Below are positions 1 to 8,578 of a stretch of 64,000 nucleotides of DNA, in pieces. Numbering within the stretch: position 1 is the first letter of the stretch; each line of letters starts with the position of its first letter. The position numbers and the translations under genes are program-made. The notes below the pieces were generated by a model, which saw nothing but the letters and a program-made list of their open reading frames with translations, made no database searches and was not told the origin of the DNA. Source of the stretch: Halomonas sp. THAF5a (GTDB lineage Bacteria; Pseudomonadota; Gammaproteobacteria; Pseudomonadales; Halomonadaceae); assembly GCF_009363755.1 (NCBI RefSeq), contig NZ_CP045417.1:1240001-1304000 (forward strand), written 5' to 3'.

Positions 1-7
1 AGGGACA

Positions 8-1189
8 TCAGGCCGCGACGGTCTCGGCCTGGCCACGACGGTCGAGGCTGCCGGAGAGCCGGGTCAGGACCAGGGCCAGCACCACGATGCCGGCGCCGAT
101 CCAGGCGGTATCGGTCAGGGCCATGCCGTCGACTATGTAGCCGCCGACCACCGAGCCCAGGGCGATGCCGATATTGAAGGCGGCGATGTTGAGGCCGGAG
201 GCCACGTCGACGGCCTCGGGGACGAAGCGCTCGGCCTGCTGCACCACGTAGACCTGCAGGCCCGGCACGTTACCGAAGGCGAAGGCGCCCCAGATCAACA
301 CGGTCAGCACCGCGGCTACCGGATGGGTGGCCGAGATCGTCAGCACCAGCAGGATGGCGATCAGGCCCGTGAAGATCAGGGTCAGGGCACGGATGGGTCC
401 CATGCGGTCGGCCATCTTGCCGCCGTAGATGTTGCCGAAGGCCACCGAGACGCCATAGACCAGCAGGATCAGGCTGACGGCGTTATCGCCGAAGCCGCTG
501 ACCTCCTGAAGAATGGGCGCCAGGTAGGTGAAGGCGGTGAAGGTGCCGCCGTAGCCCAGGATGGTGATCAGGTAGACGAGCAGCAGGCGCGGATGGGTCA
601 GGACCTTGAGCTGCTGGCCGATCGAGGCCGGCGCGGCCTTCTTCAGGTTGCTGGGCACCAGCAGGGCGCTGCCGATCAGGGCCAGGGCGCCGAGCGCCGA
701 GACCACCAGGAAGGTGGCGCGCCAGCCGAAGTTCTGGCCGATCCAGGTGCCCAGGGGCACGCCGGTGACCAGGGCCACGGTCAGGCCGGTGAACATGATG
801 GCGATGGCGCTGGCTTCCTTGTCCTTGCTGACCAGGCTGGTGGCGATGGTCGAGCCGATGGAGAAGAAGACACCGTGGGCCAGGCCGGTCAGGATGCGCG
901 CCGTGATCAACGAGCCGTAGCCCGGCGCCTGCCAGGCCAGCAGGTTGCCGATGATGAACAGGGCCATCAGCCCCAGCAGCACCAGCTTGCGGTTCAGGCG
1001 CCCGGTCAGGGCGGTCAGTACGGGCGCACCGACGGCGACGCCGGCGGCATAGAGGCTGACCAGCAGGCCGGCCGAGGGTAATGACACGCCCAGGTCCTGG
1101 GCGATGGTGGGCACCAAGCCGACAATCACGAATTCGGTGGTGCCGATGGCAAAGGCACTGAGCGTCAGTGCAAACAATGCAATGGGCAT
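8..1189 (-). CDS. MFS transporter, DHA1 / AraJ-YdhP type
   Basis: A 393-residue inner-membrane carrier with about twelve hydrophobic segments. The N-terminus FVIVGLVPTIAQDLGVS and the GRLNRKLVLL loop after helix 2 are typical of the DHA1 drug/sugar efflux branch (AraJ, YdhP, NepI). Members usually export drugs, sugars or purines by proton antiport; the substrate cannot be read from the sequence. The ATG is preceded by AAGGAG six bases upstream. It is divergent from the LysR gene at 1320, which probably controls it. Family is firm, substrate unknown. Confidence 0.9.
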   Translation of the reverse strand: MPIALFALTLSAFAIGTTEFVIVGLVPTIAQDLGVSLPSAGLLVSLYAAGVAVGAPVLTALTGRLNRKLVLLGLMALFIIGNLLAWQAPGYGSLITARILTGLAHGVFFSIGSTIATSLVSKDKEASAIAIMFTGLTVALVTGVPLGTWIGQNFGWRATFLVVSALGALALIGSALLVPSNLKKAAPASIGQQLKVLTHPRLLLVYLITILGYGGTFTAFTYLAPILQEVSGFGDNAVSLILLVYGVSVAFGNIYGGKMADRMGPIRALTLIFTGLIAILLVLTISATHPVAAVLTVLIWGAFAFGNVPGLQVYVVQQAERFVPEAVDVASGLNIAAFNIGIALGSVVGGYIVDGMALTDTAWIGAGIVVLALVLTRLSGSLDRRGQAETVAA

Positions 1190-1248
1190 GGCAGATCTCC
1201 TTGGGAAGCGAGGGAAGGTTTCACGCTGCGGAGTCTGCGCCGGCTGTC

Positions 1249-1259
1249 TTATGCGATAA
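1249..1259. promoter_or_regulatory. possible LysR operator dyad
   Basis: TTAT-GCG-ATAA is a short inverted repeat in the AT-richer part of the 130-base gap between the divergent MFS and LysR genes. A LysR protein often binds such a site in its own divergent promoter. The dyad is short and may be chance. Confidence 0.3.
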
Positions 1260-1319
1260 ACCGGGGTAAAATCAAAACACCTTTACGTTTTTGATAACAG
1301 TGCCGCGGCCAGGGGGAGT

Positions 1320-2213
1320 ATGCAGAGTCGGACCGAGGATCTTCAGCTCTTGGTAGCCGTGGTCGACAGCGGCGGCTTCAGCGCGGCGGCGAGGCTGATG
1401 GAGGTGCCGGTGGCACGGGTGTCGCGTGCCGTGCAGCGCCTGGAACAGCAGCTCGATACCCCCCTGCTCAACCGCACCACGCGCAGCGTGACCCTGACCA
1501 GCGAGGGGCGCCTCTTCATCGACCGGGTCAGGGAGGGGCTCAACACCCTGGAAGAGGCCGAGGAGGCGATGCGGCTGAGTCGCGAGCGCCCCGGGGGGCG
1601 TCTTCGAGTGGATGCCGCCACGCCCTTCGTGCTGCATCAGCTGGTGCCCCTGATCGGGCCATTCCGCGAACACTACCCCGGGATCGAGCTCGAGCTTTCC
1701 GCCTCGGATGACATCATCAACCTGCTCGAGCAGCGAACGGACGTCGCGATTCGCATCGGTGGCCTCGCGGATTCCACCCTGCATGCCCGCCCGCTGGGGC
1801 GCTCGCCGCTGCAGCTGGTCGCCAGCCCGCAGTACCTGGAGCGCCATGGCGTGCCGGTCAGCCCCGCGGCGTTGCGTGATCACCAGTTGCTGGGATTCCT
1901 GAATGCCGACAATCTCAATCGCTGGCCCGTCGAGGGGCTGACGCAAGAGGGCCCCAACATCCGCTCGCAGCTGAGCACCACCAGCGGGGAGGTCATGCGC
2001 CAGCTGTGCCTGGCCGGCGAGGGGATCGCCTGCCTGTCGCGCTTCATGATTCAGGAGGATCTCGTCCAGGGGCGGCTGGTGACCCTGCTGGCGGATCGTA
2101 TGATCAGCCCCAATCCGAGGGAATCGGTCCAGGCCGTCTACTACCGCAACACGGCCCTGTCGGGGCGCATCGGCGCCTTCCTCGATTTTATGGCGCCGCG
2201 CCTGAGGCTGTGA
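1320..2213 (+). CDS. LysR-family transcriptional regulator
   Basis: A 297-residue LysR protein. The N-terminal winged helix-turn-helix covers about residues 5-65 (SGGFSAAARLMEVPVARVSR, then LLNRTTRSVTLTSEG), followed by a periplasmic-binding-like effector domain. The ATG follows a purine-rich AGGGGGAG. It is divergent from the MFS carrier at 8-1189, the usual layout of a LysR regulator and its target. A second MFS gene lies 121 bases downstream on the same strand and could also be a target. Effector unknown. Confidence 0.92.
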   Translation: MQSRTEDLQLLVAVVDSGGFSAAARLMEVPVARVSRAVQRLEQQLDTPLLNRTTRSVTLTSEGRLFIDRVREGLNTLEEAEEAMRLSRERPGGRLRVDAATPFVLHQLVPLIGPFREHYPGIELELSASDDIINLLEQRTDVAIRIGGLADSTLHARPLGRSPLQLVASPQYLERHGVPVSPAALRDHQLLGFLNADNLNRWPVEGLTQEGPNIRSQLSTTSGEVMRQLCLAGEGIACLSRFMIQEDLVQGRLVTLLADRMISPNPRESVQAVYYRNTALSGRIGAFLDFMAPRLRL

Positions 2214-2334
2214 TGGCATCGGCCGTGATGGGCCAGGGGAGGCGAGGATTAGCGCATTTCGCGGCCGGCTTGACCTAACAAGGTGTAGCCGATGGAATTG
2301 TTCGTCCCGCCGTCACCCGCCAGGAGGCACTGCC

Positions 2335-3723
2335 ATGAGCGCGACCCCGGACCGCGCGACCGTCACCGAGTCCTTCTCCACGTCGGTGATGGCGTCCGCC
2401 CCCCTGTTCGTTGGCCTGGCCCTGCTGATGCTGGGCAATGGGCTGCAGGGCAGCCTGCTGGGGGTGCGGGCCTCCCAGGAAGCGTTCGGCAGCGGCGTGA
2501 TCGGCCTGATCATGGCGGCCTTCTTCGCGGGCTTTCTGCTCGGCTCGGTATGGTCCGCCCGTGCCCTGCGACGGGTGGGCTATATTCGCGTGTTTGCTGC
2601 CCTGGCGGCCATGGCATCGGTGGCCATTCTCGTGCAGGAGCTGTTCGTTATGCCCGTGGCCTGGGGGCTGATGCGTTTCCTCACCGGCCTGTGCTTCGCC
2701 GGCATCTATGTCGTCTCGGAGAGCTGGCTGAATAATCGGGCGACCAACCTCACGCGCGGGCGCCTGCTGGCGGTCTACATGGTCGTCATGTACCTGGGGC
2801 AGGGTGGTGGGCAGCTGCTGCTGAACGTGGCCGATCCCTCGAAGGCCGATCTCTTCATCCTGTCGTCGATCTTGATTTCCGTCGCGGTGGTACCGCTGTT
2901 GCTCAGCGCCACGCCGGCCCCGGACGTCACCCTCGCGTCGCGCATGTCCGTGAGCCGGCTGTGTCGTATCTCGCCGTTCGGTGCCGGAGGCGTCTTCGTG
3001 GCGGGACTGATCAACGGCACGATCATGGGGATGGGCGCGGTCTATGCCCACGATGCCGGCCTGTCCGTCGCCCGCATCGCCCTGTTCATGGGGGCCGTGA
3101 TCTGCGGCGGCGCCCTGCTGCAGTGGCCCCTGGGGCGTCTCTCCGACCGCATGGATCGACGCTGGGTCATTCTCGGAGTGACCTTTGCGGCCGCCGGCGC
3201 CTCGATGCTGGCGTACCGGGCCACCGGCTGGGCAACGCCGGGGATGCTGGCGAGTGTGGGACTCTTCGGTGGTCTCTCCTTTGCGCTGCACTCCTTGAAC
3301 CTGGCGCATACCAACGACTGCCTGGAGCCCTCGGAGATGCTCGGCGCCAGCAGCTCCCTGGTGCTGTTGCTCGGCGTGGGCTCGGTGATCGGCCCGCTGG
3401 CCGTGGGGGCCGTGATGAGCCAGGTCGGCGCCGCGGGCTTCTTCTGGTGGCTGGCGGCCGTGCAGCTGATCTTTGGTCTCTTCGGCCTGGGCTGCGTGCG
3501 GTATTTTGCCAAGCGTGGCTCGGTCGCGCCTTCCCACTATGTCGTGGTTCCGTCCCAGACCTCCTCGGTGGGGGTAGCGGCCATCGAGGACGTTTACGCC
3601 ACCCAGGACGAGGAGCCCGACGACGAGCCGGCTCACGAGCGCCCTGGGGAGGCACCGGACCAGCGTGGGGAGGGCGCAGAGAGGGAAGAACCGCGGCCGG
3701 CCCGGTCCTCCGAGATGTCCTGA
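2335..3723 (+). CDS. MFS transporter, YcaD-like, with hydrophilic C-terminal tail
   Basis: A 462-residue MFS protein. The core of about 400 residues has twelve hydrophobic segments and motifs such as FAGFLLGSVWSARALRRVGY and GRLSDRMDRRWVILG. It resembles the YcaD-like branch, whose substrates are poorly known. After the last helix (about residue 395) comes a charged tail of about 65 residues rich in Glu, Asp, Pro and Arg, longer than I expect for this family. The ATG has AGGAGG seven bases upstream. The next gene converges on it. Confidence 0.85.
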   Translation: MSATPDRATVTESFSTSVMASAPLFVGLALLMLGNGLQGSLLGVRASQEAFGSGVIGLIMAAFFAGFLLGSVWSARALRRVGYIRVFAALAAMASVAILVQELFVMPVAWGLMRFLTGLCFAGIYVVSESWLNNRATNLTRGRLLAVYMVVMYLGQGGGQLLLNVADPSKADLFILSSILISVAVVPLLLSATPAPDVTLASRMSVSRLCRISPFGAGGVFVAGLINGTIMGMGAVYAHDAGLSVARIALFMGAVICGGALLQWPLGRLSDRMDRRWVILGVTFAAAGASMLAYRATGWATPGMLASVGLFGGLSFALHSLNLAHTNDCLEPSEMLGASSSLVLLLGVGSVIGPLAVGAVMSQVGAAGFFWWLAAVQLIFGLFGLGCVRYFAKRGSVAPSHYVVVPSQTSSVGVAAIEDVYATQDEEPDDEPAHERPGEAPDQRGEGAEREEPRPARSSEMS

Positions 3724-3784
3724 TCGCTCCTCTCGGAGAGGGCGGCTGCTCGTACCGTCGAGGGGAGCGACACGAAGGCCAGGT

Positions 3785-4711
3785 TCAGGCCATGGGGCCC
3801 ACCGGCAGACCTTGTACCAGGGCCTTTTCATAAGCACCGGCAAAGTGCGTCTTGAGCCAGTCCATCAGCCCCCGGACACGCTGCAGCTGGAAGCGGTGAG
3901 GGGGGCAAACCATCGACAAGGGCGTGGGTTCGGCCCAGTCCGGAAGCACCTCGACGAGCGTCCCGCGGGCAATGTCTGCCTGGACATAGGCGTCGACCAA
4001 TCGAGTGACCCCCAGGCCGGATAGCGCCGCCTGGCGCATGGCCCTTCCGCTGATGATCCTGTAGCCGCGACTGGCCTGGATGAGCCGCTGCTCGCTGCCT
4101 CGCGCCAAGAGCCAGTGATCCACGCTGCCGTAGATCAGTGGCAGGGCGCGCAGGTCGTCGGGGACCTGGATGGGGGCGTGCCGGGCCAGGAACGCGGGGC
4201 TTGCGACATAGCGGGTCGTGACGCGATGCAGCCGGCGGGCCACGAGGCTGGAGTCGGCCAGCTCTCCCATCCTCACCACCAGGTCGTAGGGGCTGTCCAT
4301 GAGATCCTCACGCAGGCTGGAGAAGTCCAGCTCGATCTCCACCCCCGGGTGGCGCTGCTGGAAGCGGAACACCAGTGGGGCCACCAGCTCTTCACCGATG
4401 AGTCCTCCGACGGAGTTCATGCGAATCCGTCCGCTCAGCTCACGGGTCGATTGCATGGCCCACTCGCTCGCCGATTCCAGTTGGCGAAACGCCAGCTGAC
4501 ACCGCTCGGCATATCCCTCGCCGATGCGCGTAAGGCGAAGGCTTCGGGTGGTGCGGTGCAGCAGCTGTACGGCCAGCGCCTGCTCAAGTGCCGTGACCTG
4601 CTGGCTCAGGTTGGCCTTGGAGTGGCCGGAGGCCTGCGCCGCCGCGGTGAAGCTGCCGTGCTCCGCGACCAGCAGGAAGGCACGTACCCAGCGAAGCGAT
4701 ATGTCGTTCAT
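3785..4711 (-). CDS. LysR-family transcriptional regulator
   Basis: A 308-residue LysR protein starting MNDISLRWVRAFLLVAEHGS, with the helix-turn-helix around residues 18-65 (LLHRTTRSLRLTRIGEGY) and a substrate-binding-like C-terminal domain. It resembles the broad group of LysR proteins that sit beside short-chain dehydrogenases. It is divergent from the SDR gene at 4834 across a 122-base gap and is the likely regulator of that gene and itself. Confidence 0.92.
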   Translation of the reverse strand: MNDISLRWVRAFLLVAEHGSFTAAAQASGHSKANLSQQVTALEQALAVQLLHRTTRSLRLTRIGEGYAERCQLAFRQLESASEWAMQSTRELSGRIRMNSVGGLIGEELVAPLVFRFQQRHPGVEIELDFSSLREDLMDSPYDLVVRMGELADSSLVARRLHRVTTRYVASPAFLARHAPIQVPDDLRALPLIYGSVDHWLLARGSEQRLIQASRGYRIISGRAMRQAALSGLGVTRLVDAYVQADIARGTLVEVLPDWAEPTPLSMVCPPHRFQLQRVRGLMDWLKTHFAGAYEKALVQGLPVGPMA

Positions 4712-4717
4712 AAAAAG

Positions 4718-4732
4718 TGAACAGTCTTTTCA
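4718..4732. promoter_or_regulatory. possible LysR operator dyad
   Basis: TGAA-N7-TTCA is an inverted repeat 7 bases upstream of the LysR start codon and about 100 bases upstream of the divergent SDR. Its place suits an autoregulatory LysR site. Sequence support is weak. Confidence 0.3.
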
Positions 4733-4833
4733 GAATGGGGGTGTTTTTCATCATAACGGCATTGCTCATCATGCGCCCCTGTTGATGATTCACGCCTGCC
4801 ATCGCGGCAGGCCAGCTTCATGGGAGACGTATC

Positions 4834-5556
4834 ATGACCAAACCGCTCGTCGTGGTGACAGGTGCCTCATCGGGCATTGGCGCCGCCATCGCCCAACAGC
4901 TTTCAGCGCTTGGCCATCCACTGCTGCTGCTGGCTCGCCGCCTCGAGCGGATCGAAGCCCTGGCGTTGCCCAACGCGCTGTGCCGCCAGGTCGACGTCAC
5001 CGATGCGGAAGCGTTTCGGGGTGCCATCCGGGAAGCCGAGGCGCTCTATGGTCCGGTGGATATGCTGGTGAACAACGCGGGTGTCATGTTGCTCGGTCAG
5101 TTGGACACGCAGGACCCCGCCGAGTGGCAGCGCATGTTCGATGTCAATGTGATGGGGCTGTTGAACGGCATTCACGCGGTTCTGGCCGATATGACATCCC
5201 GCGGCCAGGGCACGATTCTGAACATCAGCTCCATTGCAGGAAAGAAGAGCTTCCCGAATCACGCTGCCTACGTGGGCAGCAAGTTTGCGGTCAGCTCCAT
5301 TACCGAGAACCTGCGGGAGGAAGTGGCCGACAGCAGCGTACGCGTGATGGCCATTCATCCCGGTGCGGTGGACACCGAGCTGGTGAGCCACACCACCAGC
5401 GAAGAGATCAAGGCCGGCTACGAAGCGTGGAAACACGCCATGGGAGGCGTGCTGGCCGCCGAGGATGTCGCCGCAGCGGCCGTCTACATGTATCAGCAGC
5501 CACAGCACGTCAATATCCGCGATATCACCATTGCGGCCACGCGCCAGCCGGCGTGA
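4834..5556 (+). CDS. short-chain dehydrogenase/reductase (classical SDR)
   Basis: A 240-residue classical SDR. The Rossmann motif VVTGASSGIGAAIA is near residue 8, the structural NNAG near residue 80, a catalytic serine in ISSIAG, and YVGSK supplies the Tyr-Lys pair. The C-terminal LVSHTTSEEIKAGYE resembles YdfG-like serine/3-hydroxy acid dehydrogenases and oxidoreductases of unknown substrate. NAD(P)-dependent alcohol/ketone chemistry is expected. GGAG lies eight bases before the ATG. Divergent from the LysR at 4711. Confidence 0.88.
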   Translation: MTKPLVVVTGASSGIGAAIAQQLSALGHPLLLLARRLERIEALALPNALCRQVDVTDAEAFRGAIREAEALYGPVDMLVNNAGVMLLGQLDTQDPAEWQRMFDVNVMGLLNGIHAVLADMTSRGQGTILNISSIAGKKSFPNHAAYVGSKFAVSSITENLREEVADSSVRVMAIHPGAVDTELVSHTTSEEIKAGYEAWKHAMGGVLAAEDVAAAAVYMYQQPQHVNIRDITIAATRQPA

Positions 5557-5617
5557 GCCGGTCGCCTCGTGCGTGAGGCTCGACCTGCTTCCCTCCAGGC
5601 AGGGCAGGTGAGGGGGC

Positions 5618-5658
5618 ATCGGCGTCGGCTCCATCGGGAGTCGGCGCCGATTTCCTTA
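5618..5658 (+). terminator. rho-independent terminator after SDR gene
   Basis: A 15-base-pair stem with two G-U pairs (5618-5632 with 5637-5651) closes on an ATCG loop and is followed by TTTCCTT. It lies 62 bases after the SDR stop codon. Confidence 0.6.
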
Positions 5659-5744
5659 ACAGGGGGCTTTATATTATAAATCAATTATTTAGATAATTCC
5701 GTGTCGCTGCCGGTGCCCCAACAAGGCGTCGAGGAAATGTCCCC

Positions 5745-5780
5745 TATTTGTCGAACAAATATATTGTTTTGTTAGACAAA
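5745..5780. promoter_or_regulatory. paired GT-N3-AC operators upstream of the sugar symporter
   Basis: The 309-base gap before the symporter becomes AT-rich after 5660. It holds two inverted repeats: TATTTGT-CGA-ACAAATA (5745-5761) and TTTGT-TAG-ACAAA (5768-5780), with centres 21 bases apart. The GT-N3-AC core is the classic site of FadR/FCD-type GntR repressors. The core GTTAGAC also occurs in the dgoR promoter at 18894, and the spacing matches the pair there. I infer binding by the DgoR-like repressor. Confidence 0.6.
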
Positions 5781-5865
5781 TGGTTAATGGTGTCTGCTAT
5801 TTGGCTCGATAGACTGACGCGATGTTTATCGAGACCACGCCCGCGTCCACTGACAAGGACACCCC

Positions 5866-7458
5866 ATGAATGCGCTGACACTGATCTCCTTCGTCTTCTT
5901 CACCGGGCTGGTGGCCTTCATCACCTGGCGAATGACTCGCCACGACGACCACCAGCACTCCGCCGGCTTCTTCCTGGCGGGGCGCAGCCTGACCTTTCCG
6001 GTCATCGCCGGCTCGCTGCTGATGACCAACCTCTCCACCGAGCAGATGGTGGGGCTCAACGGCGCCGCCTTCACCGACGGGCTCTCGGTGATGGCCTGGG
6101 AGGTCATCGCCGTGGTGGCGCTGGTCGCGGCGGCGCTGTTCTTCCTGCCACGCTTCCTGAAGAGCGGCATCACCACCATCCCGGAGCTGCTGGCGCTGCG
6201 CTTCGATCGCACCACCCAGCTGATCGCCAACATCATCTTCATGCTGGCCTATGCGGTGATCCTGCTGCCGAGCATCCTCTACTCCGGCGGCCTGGGCCTG
6301 ATGGGCCTGCTGGATCTCAAGACCCTCACCGGCATCGAGTCCACCCAGGTGCTGCTGGTCGGTACCGTCGTCGCGGTGGGGCTGGGGGGCTCCATCTATG
6401 CGCTGTTCGGCGGCCTGCGCTCGATCGCGATTTCCGACACCCTGAACGGCGTCGGACTGCTGGTCGGCGGGCTGCTGATCGTCTACTTCGGCCTGGATGC
6501 GGTAAGCGGTGGCCAGGGGGTGCTGGCCGGCTGGCAGGAACTGCAGGCGGCGCATCCGGAGAAGCTGCGCTCGCTGGGTGACGAGGACCAGTCGGTGCCC
6601 TTCTCGACCCTGTTCACCGGGGTGCTGGTGCTCAACATGTTCTACTGGTGCACCAACCAGCAGATCATCCAGCGCACCTTCGCCGCCAAGACCCTGGCCG
6701 AGGGCCAGAAGGGCGTGATGCTGACCGGCTTCTTGAAGCTGCTCGGCCCCCTGTACCTGGTGGTCCCCGGCATCATCGCCTTCTACCTGTATGCCGACGA
6801 GGGCATCAAGGCCGATGCCGCCTACGGTCGCCTGGTGTTCGACGTGCTGCCGGCACCGCTGACCGGCTTCTTCGCCGCGGCCATGGTCGGGGCCATCCTG
6901 TCGTCCTTCAACTCGGCGCTGAATTCCACCACCACCCTGTTCAGCCTCGATATCTACAAGGCGCGCCTCAACCCCGATGCCAGCGACGAGCAGGTGGTCC
7001 GGGTCTCCAAGTGGGCCGGCTGGATCATGGCCGCCGCCGCCATGATCATCGCCCCGCTGCTCAGCGGCCAGGAGAGCCTGTTCGTCTACCTGCAGAAGGT
7101 CAGCTCGATCTACTACATCCCGCTGTTCGCGGTGGTGCTGGTCGGCCTGCTGAGCCGCCACGTGCCCGCCAAGGCGGCCAGCCTGGCGCTGGTGCTCGGC
7201 TGCGCGGTGATCGGCGTGTTCTCCTTCGTGCCGTTCTTCAACGGCCTGCTGAATGGCCTGCACGAGTTCCACTTCATCACCATCGTGCTGGTGGCACTGA
7301 TCGCGATGATGCTGGCCTTCGGCAAGTATGCCCCGCGCAGCGAGCCCTGGGTGCAGGAAGACGTCAAGGCCATCGACATGACCCCCTGGGCAGGCGCCAG
7401 GTACGCCGGCGCGTTCCTGATCGTGCTGGTGCTGACGATCTACATCGCCTTCATCTGA
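5866..7458 (+). CDS. sodium:solute symporter (SSS), probable galactose/sugar carrier
   Basis: A 530-residue member of the solute:sodium symporter family with about fourteen hydrophobic segments. The family signature region is clear (FFLAGRSL, IIQRTFAAK). Compared from memory with the Vibrio galactose carrier vSGLT, the sugar-contacting residues Gln69, Glu88, Asn260, Lys294 and Gln428 match Gln60, Glu79, Asn257, Lys291 and Gln410 here, and the gating Tyr263 matches Tyr260. A sugar substrate is therefore likely, and galactose fits the catabolic operon at 10.9-18.9 kb. Its promoter carries the same operator type as that operon. A strong terminator follows. Confidence 0.85.
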   Translation: MNALTLISFVFFTGLVAFITWRMTRHDDHQHSAGFFLAGRSLTFPVIAGSLLMTNLSTEQMVGLNGAAFTDGLSVMAWEVIAVVALVAAALFFLPRFLKSGITTIPELLALRFDRTTQLIANIIFMLAYAVILLPSILYSGGLGLMGLLDLKTLTGIESTQVLLVGTVVAVGLGGSIYALFGGLRSIAISDTLNGVGLLVGGLLIVYFGLDAVSGGQGVLAGWQELQAAHPEKLRSLGDEDQSVPFSTLFTGVLVLNMFYWCTNQQIIQRTFAAKTLAEGQKGVMLTGFLKLLGPLYLVVPGIIAFYLYADEGIKADAAYGRLVFDVLPAPLTGFFAAAMVGAILSSFNSALNSTTTLFSLDIYKARLNPDASDEQVVRVSKWAGWIMAAAAMIIAPLLSGQESLFVYLQKVSSIYYIPLFAVVLVGLLSRHVPAKAASLALVLGCAVIGVFSFVPFFNGLLNGLHEFHFITIVLVALIAMMLAFGKYAPRSEPWVQEDVKAIDMTPWAGARYAGAFLIVLVLTIYIAFI

Positions 7459-7485
7459 GGCGCGGCGGGGAGACCCGGTCACGAC

Positions 7486-7517
7486 AAACGCCCGAGCCCT
7501 TGGCTCGGGCGTTTTTT
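7486..7517 (+). terminator. rho-independent terminator after symporter
   Basis: A perfect 13-base-pair GC-rich stem (7486-7498 with 7502-7514), a CTT loop and a T run. It ends the symporter transcript ahead of the convergent LysR gene. Confidence 0.9.
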
Positions 7518-7562
7518 CTGTGGGGCGCTATGCCCTGTCTCATCCGACGATGTCTGGGGCGA

Positions 7563-8465
7563 TCAAGATGCAAAGCTCAGCGCCTGATCACAGAAGGCCT
7601 TGGCCGAGGCCTCAAGGGGGCGATGCTGTGCCCAGGCGAGGCCGACGTCCATGGTGGGGATGGGGTCAGCAAGATCGATATGCTCGATGCGCCGGCCCTC
7701 CAGCGACCAGGGGCGATAGACCATGTCCGAGAGAATGCTGATGCCGGTGCCGTTGGCCACCAGGCTGCGCACCGCCTCCACCGACGAGGTCTGAAAGAGG
7801 GTGTTAGGCTCGAGCCCGGCCTGCTGCCAGTAGCCGATGGCGGTCTGATCGGCCTCGTCTACCGTCAGCATGATGTAGGGATGGTGGGCCAGATCGCGCA
7901 GGCTGACGGTGTCCCGTGACAGCAGCGGGTGGTGGCTACAGACCCACAGCCGGCGCGGCGAATGCGTCAGCGACTGGCGCTCGATCGGGGCGGCCCCGTC
8001 AAGGTTCGAGATCAGCGCGATGGCCAGGTCGAAGCGGCCAGAGAGCAGTCCCTGCTCGATCTCGGGGCGAGATGCCTCGAACAGGCGCAGCTGCACCCAG
8101 GGATAGCGGCGCTGGAATCTGGCCACCAGCGAGGGCAGGAAATAGCCGGCCACGGTATAGCTGACCGCCAGATTCAGGTCGCCCTCCAGTTGGGGCTGAT
8201 GATCCTGCAGGTTGTCGAAGGCCTCGTCGACCGCCTGAAAGATGTGGATCACCTGCTGCTGGAAGCGAACGCCCTCCTGCGTCAGCCGCATGCCCTGTGC
8301 CGTGCGCTGAAACAGCGACACCCCCAGCTGTTCCTCCAGCTCCCTGACCCCGGTGGTGATCGAGGACTGGGAGACGTTCAGGTCCACTGCGGCCTGGGTG
8401 ACCCGGCCGCTGTCGGCCACGGCGAGGAAGTAGCGCAGCTTGCGCAGGGAAGGATCTCGGGACAT
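7563..8465 (-). CDS. LysR-family transcriptional regulator
   Basis: A 300-residue LysR protein starting MSRDPSLRKLRYFLAVADSG. The helix-turn-helix (VTQAAVDLNVSQSSITTGV) and the family motif LFQRTAQGMRLTQEG are clear; the effector domain follows. I start it at the ATG at 8465 because a longer frame to 8588 needs a TTG and an N-terminus unlike the family. It is divergent from the PxpA-like gene at 8579 and probably regulates that gene and the amidase. Confidence 0.9.
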   Translation of the reverse strand: MSRDPSLRKLRYFLAVADSGRVTQAAVDLNVSQSSITTGVRELEEQLGVSLFQRTAQGMRLTQEGVRFQQQVIHIFQAVDEAFDNLQDHQPQLEGDLNLAVSYTVAGYFLPSLVARFQRRYPWVQLRLFEASRPEIEQGLLSGRFDLAIALISNLDGAAPIERQSLTHSPRRLWVCSHHPLLSRDTVSLRDLAHHPYIMLTVDEADQTAIGYWQQAGLEPNTLFQTSSVEAVRSLVANGTGISILSDMVYRPWSLEGRRIEHIDLADPIPTMDVGLAWAQHRPLEASAKAFCDQALSFAS

Positions 8466-8578
8466 GAGTGACGCGTCTTGTGTTCGGATTTTTTGAAACT
8501 GTAGAGCAAAAATTAATATTTCCAAAAGCGCTCCGTGGCGACCAATACTGGGCGGCACGAATTGCCTGGAGCGTGATG

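Noticed and set aside
2275..3843. A minus-strand frame of 522 codons opposite the YcaD-like MFS gene
   Set aside because: No domain or motif; His/Gln/Arg-rich composition typical of a shadow of a high-GC gene.
5797..7482. A minus-strand frame of 561 codons opposite the symporter
   Set aside because: Composition (His, Gln, Gly, Asp) and complete overlap with a clear membrane protein mark it as a shadow.
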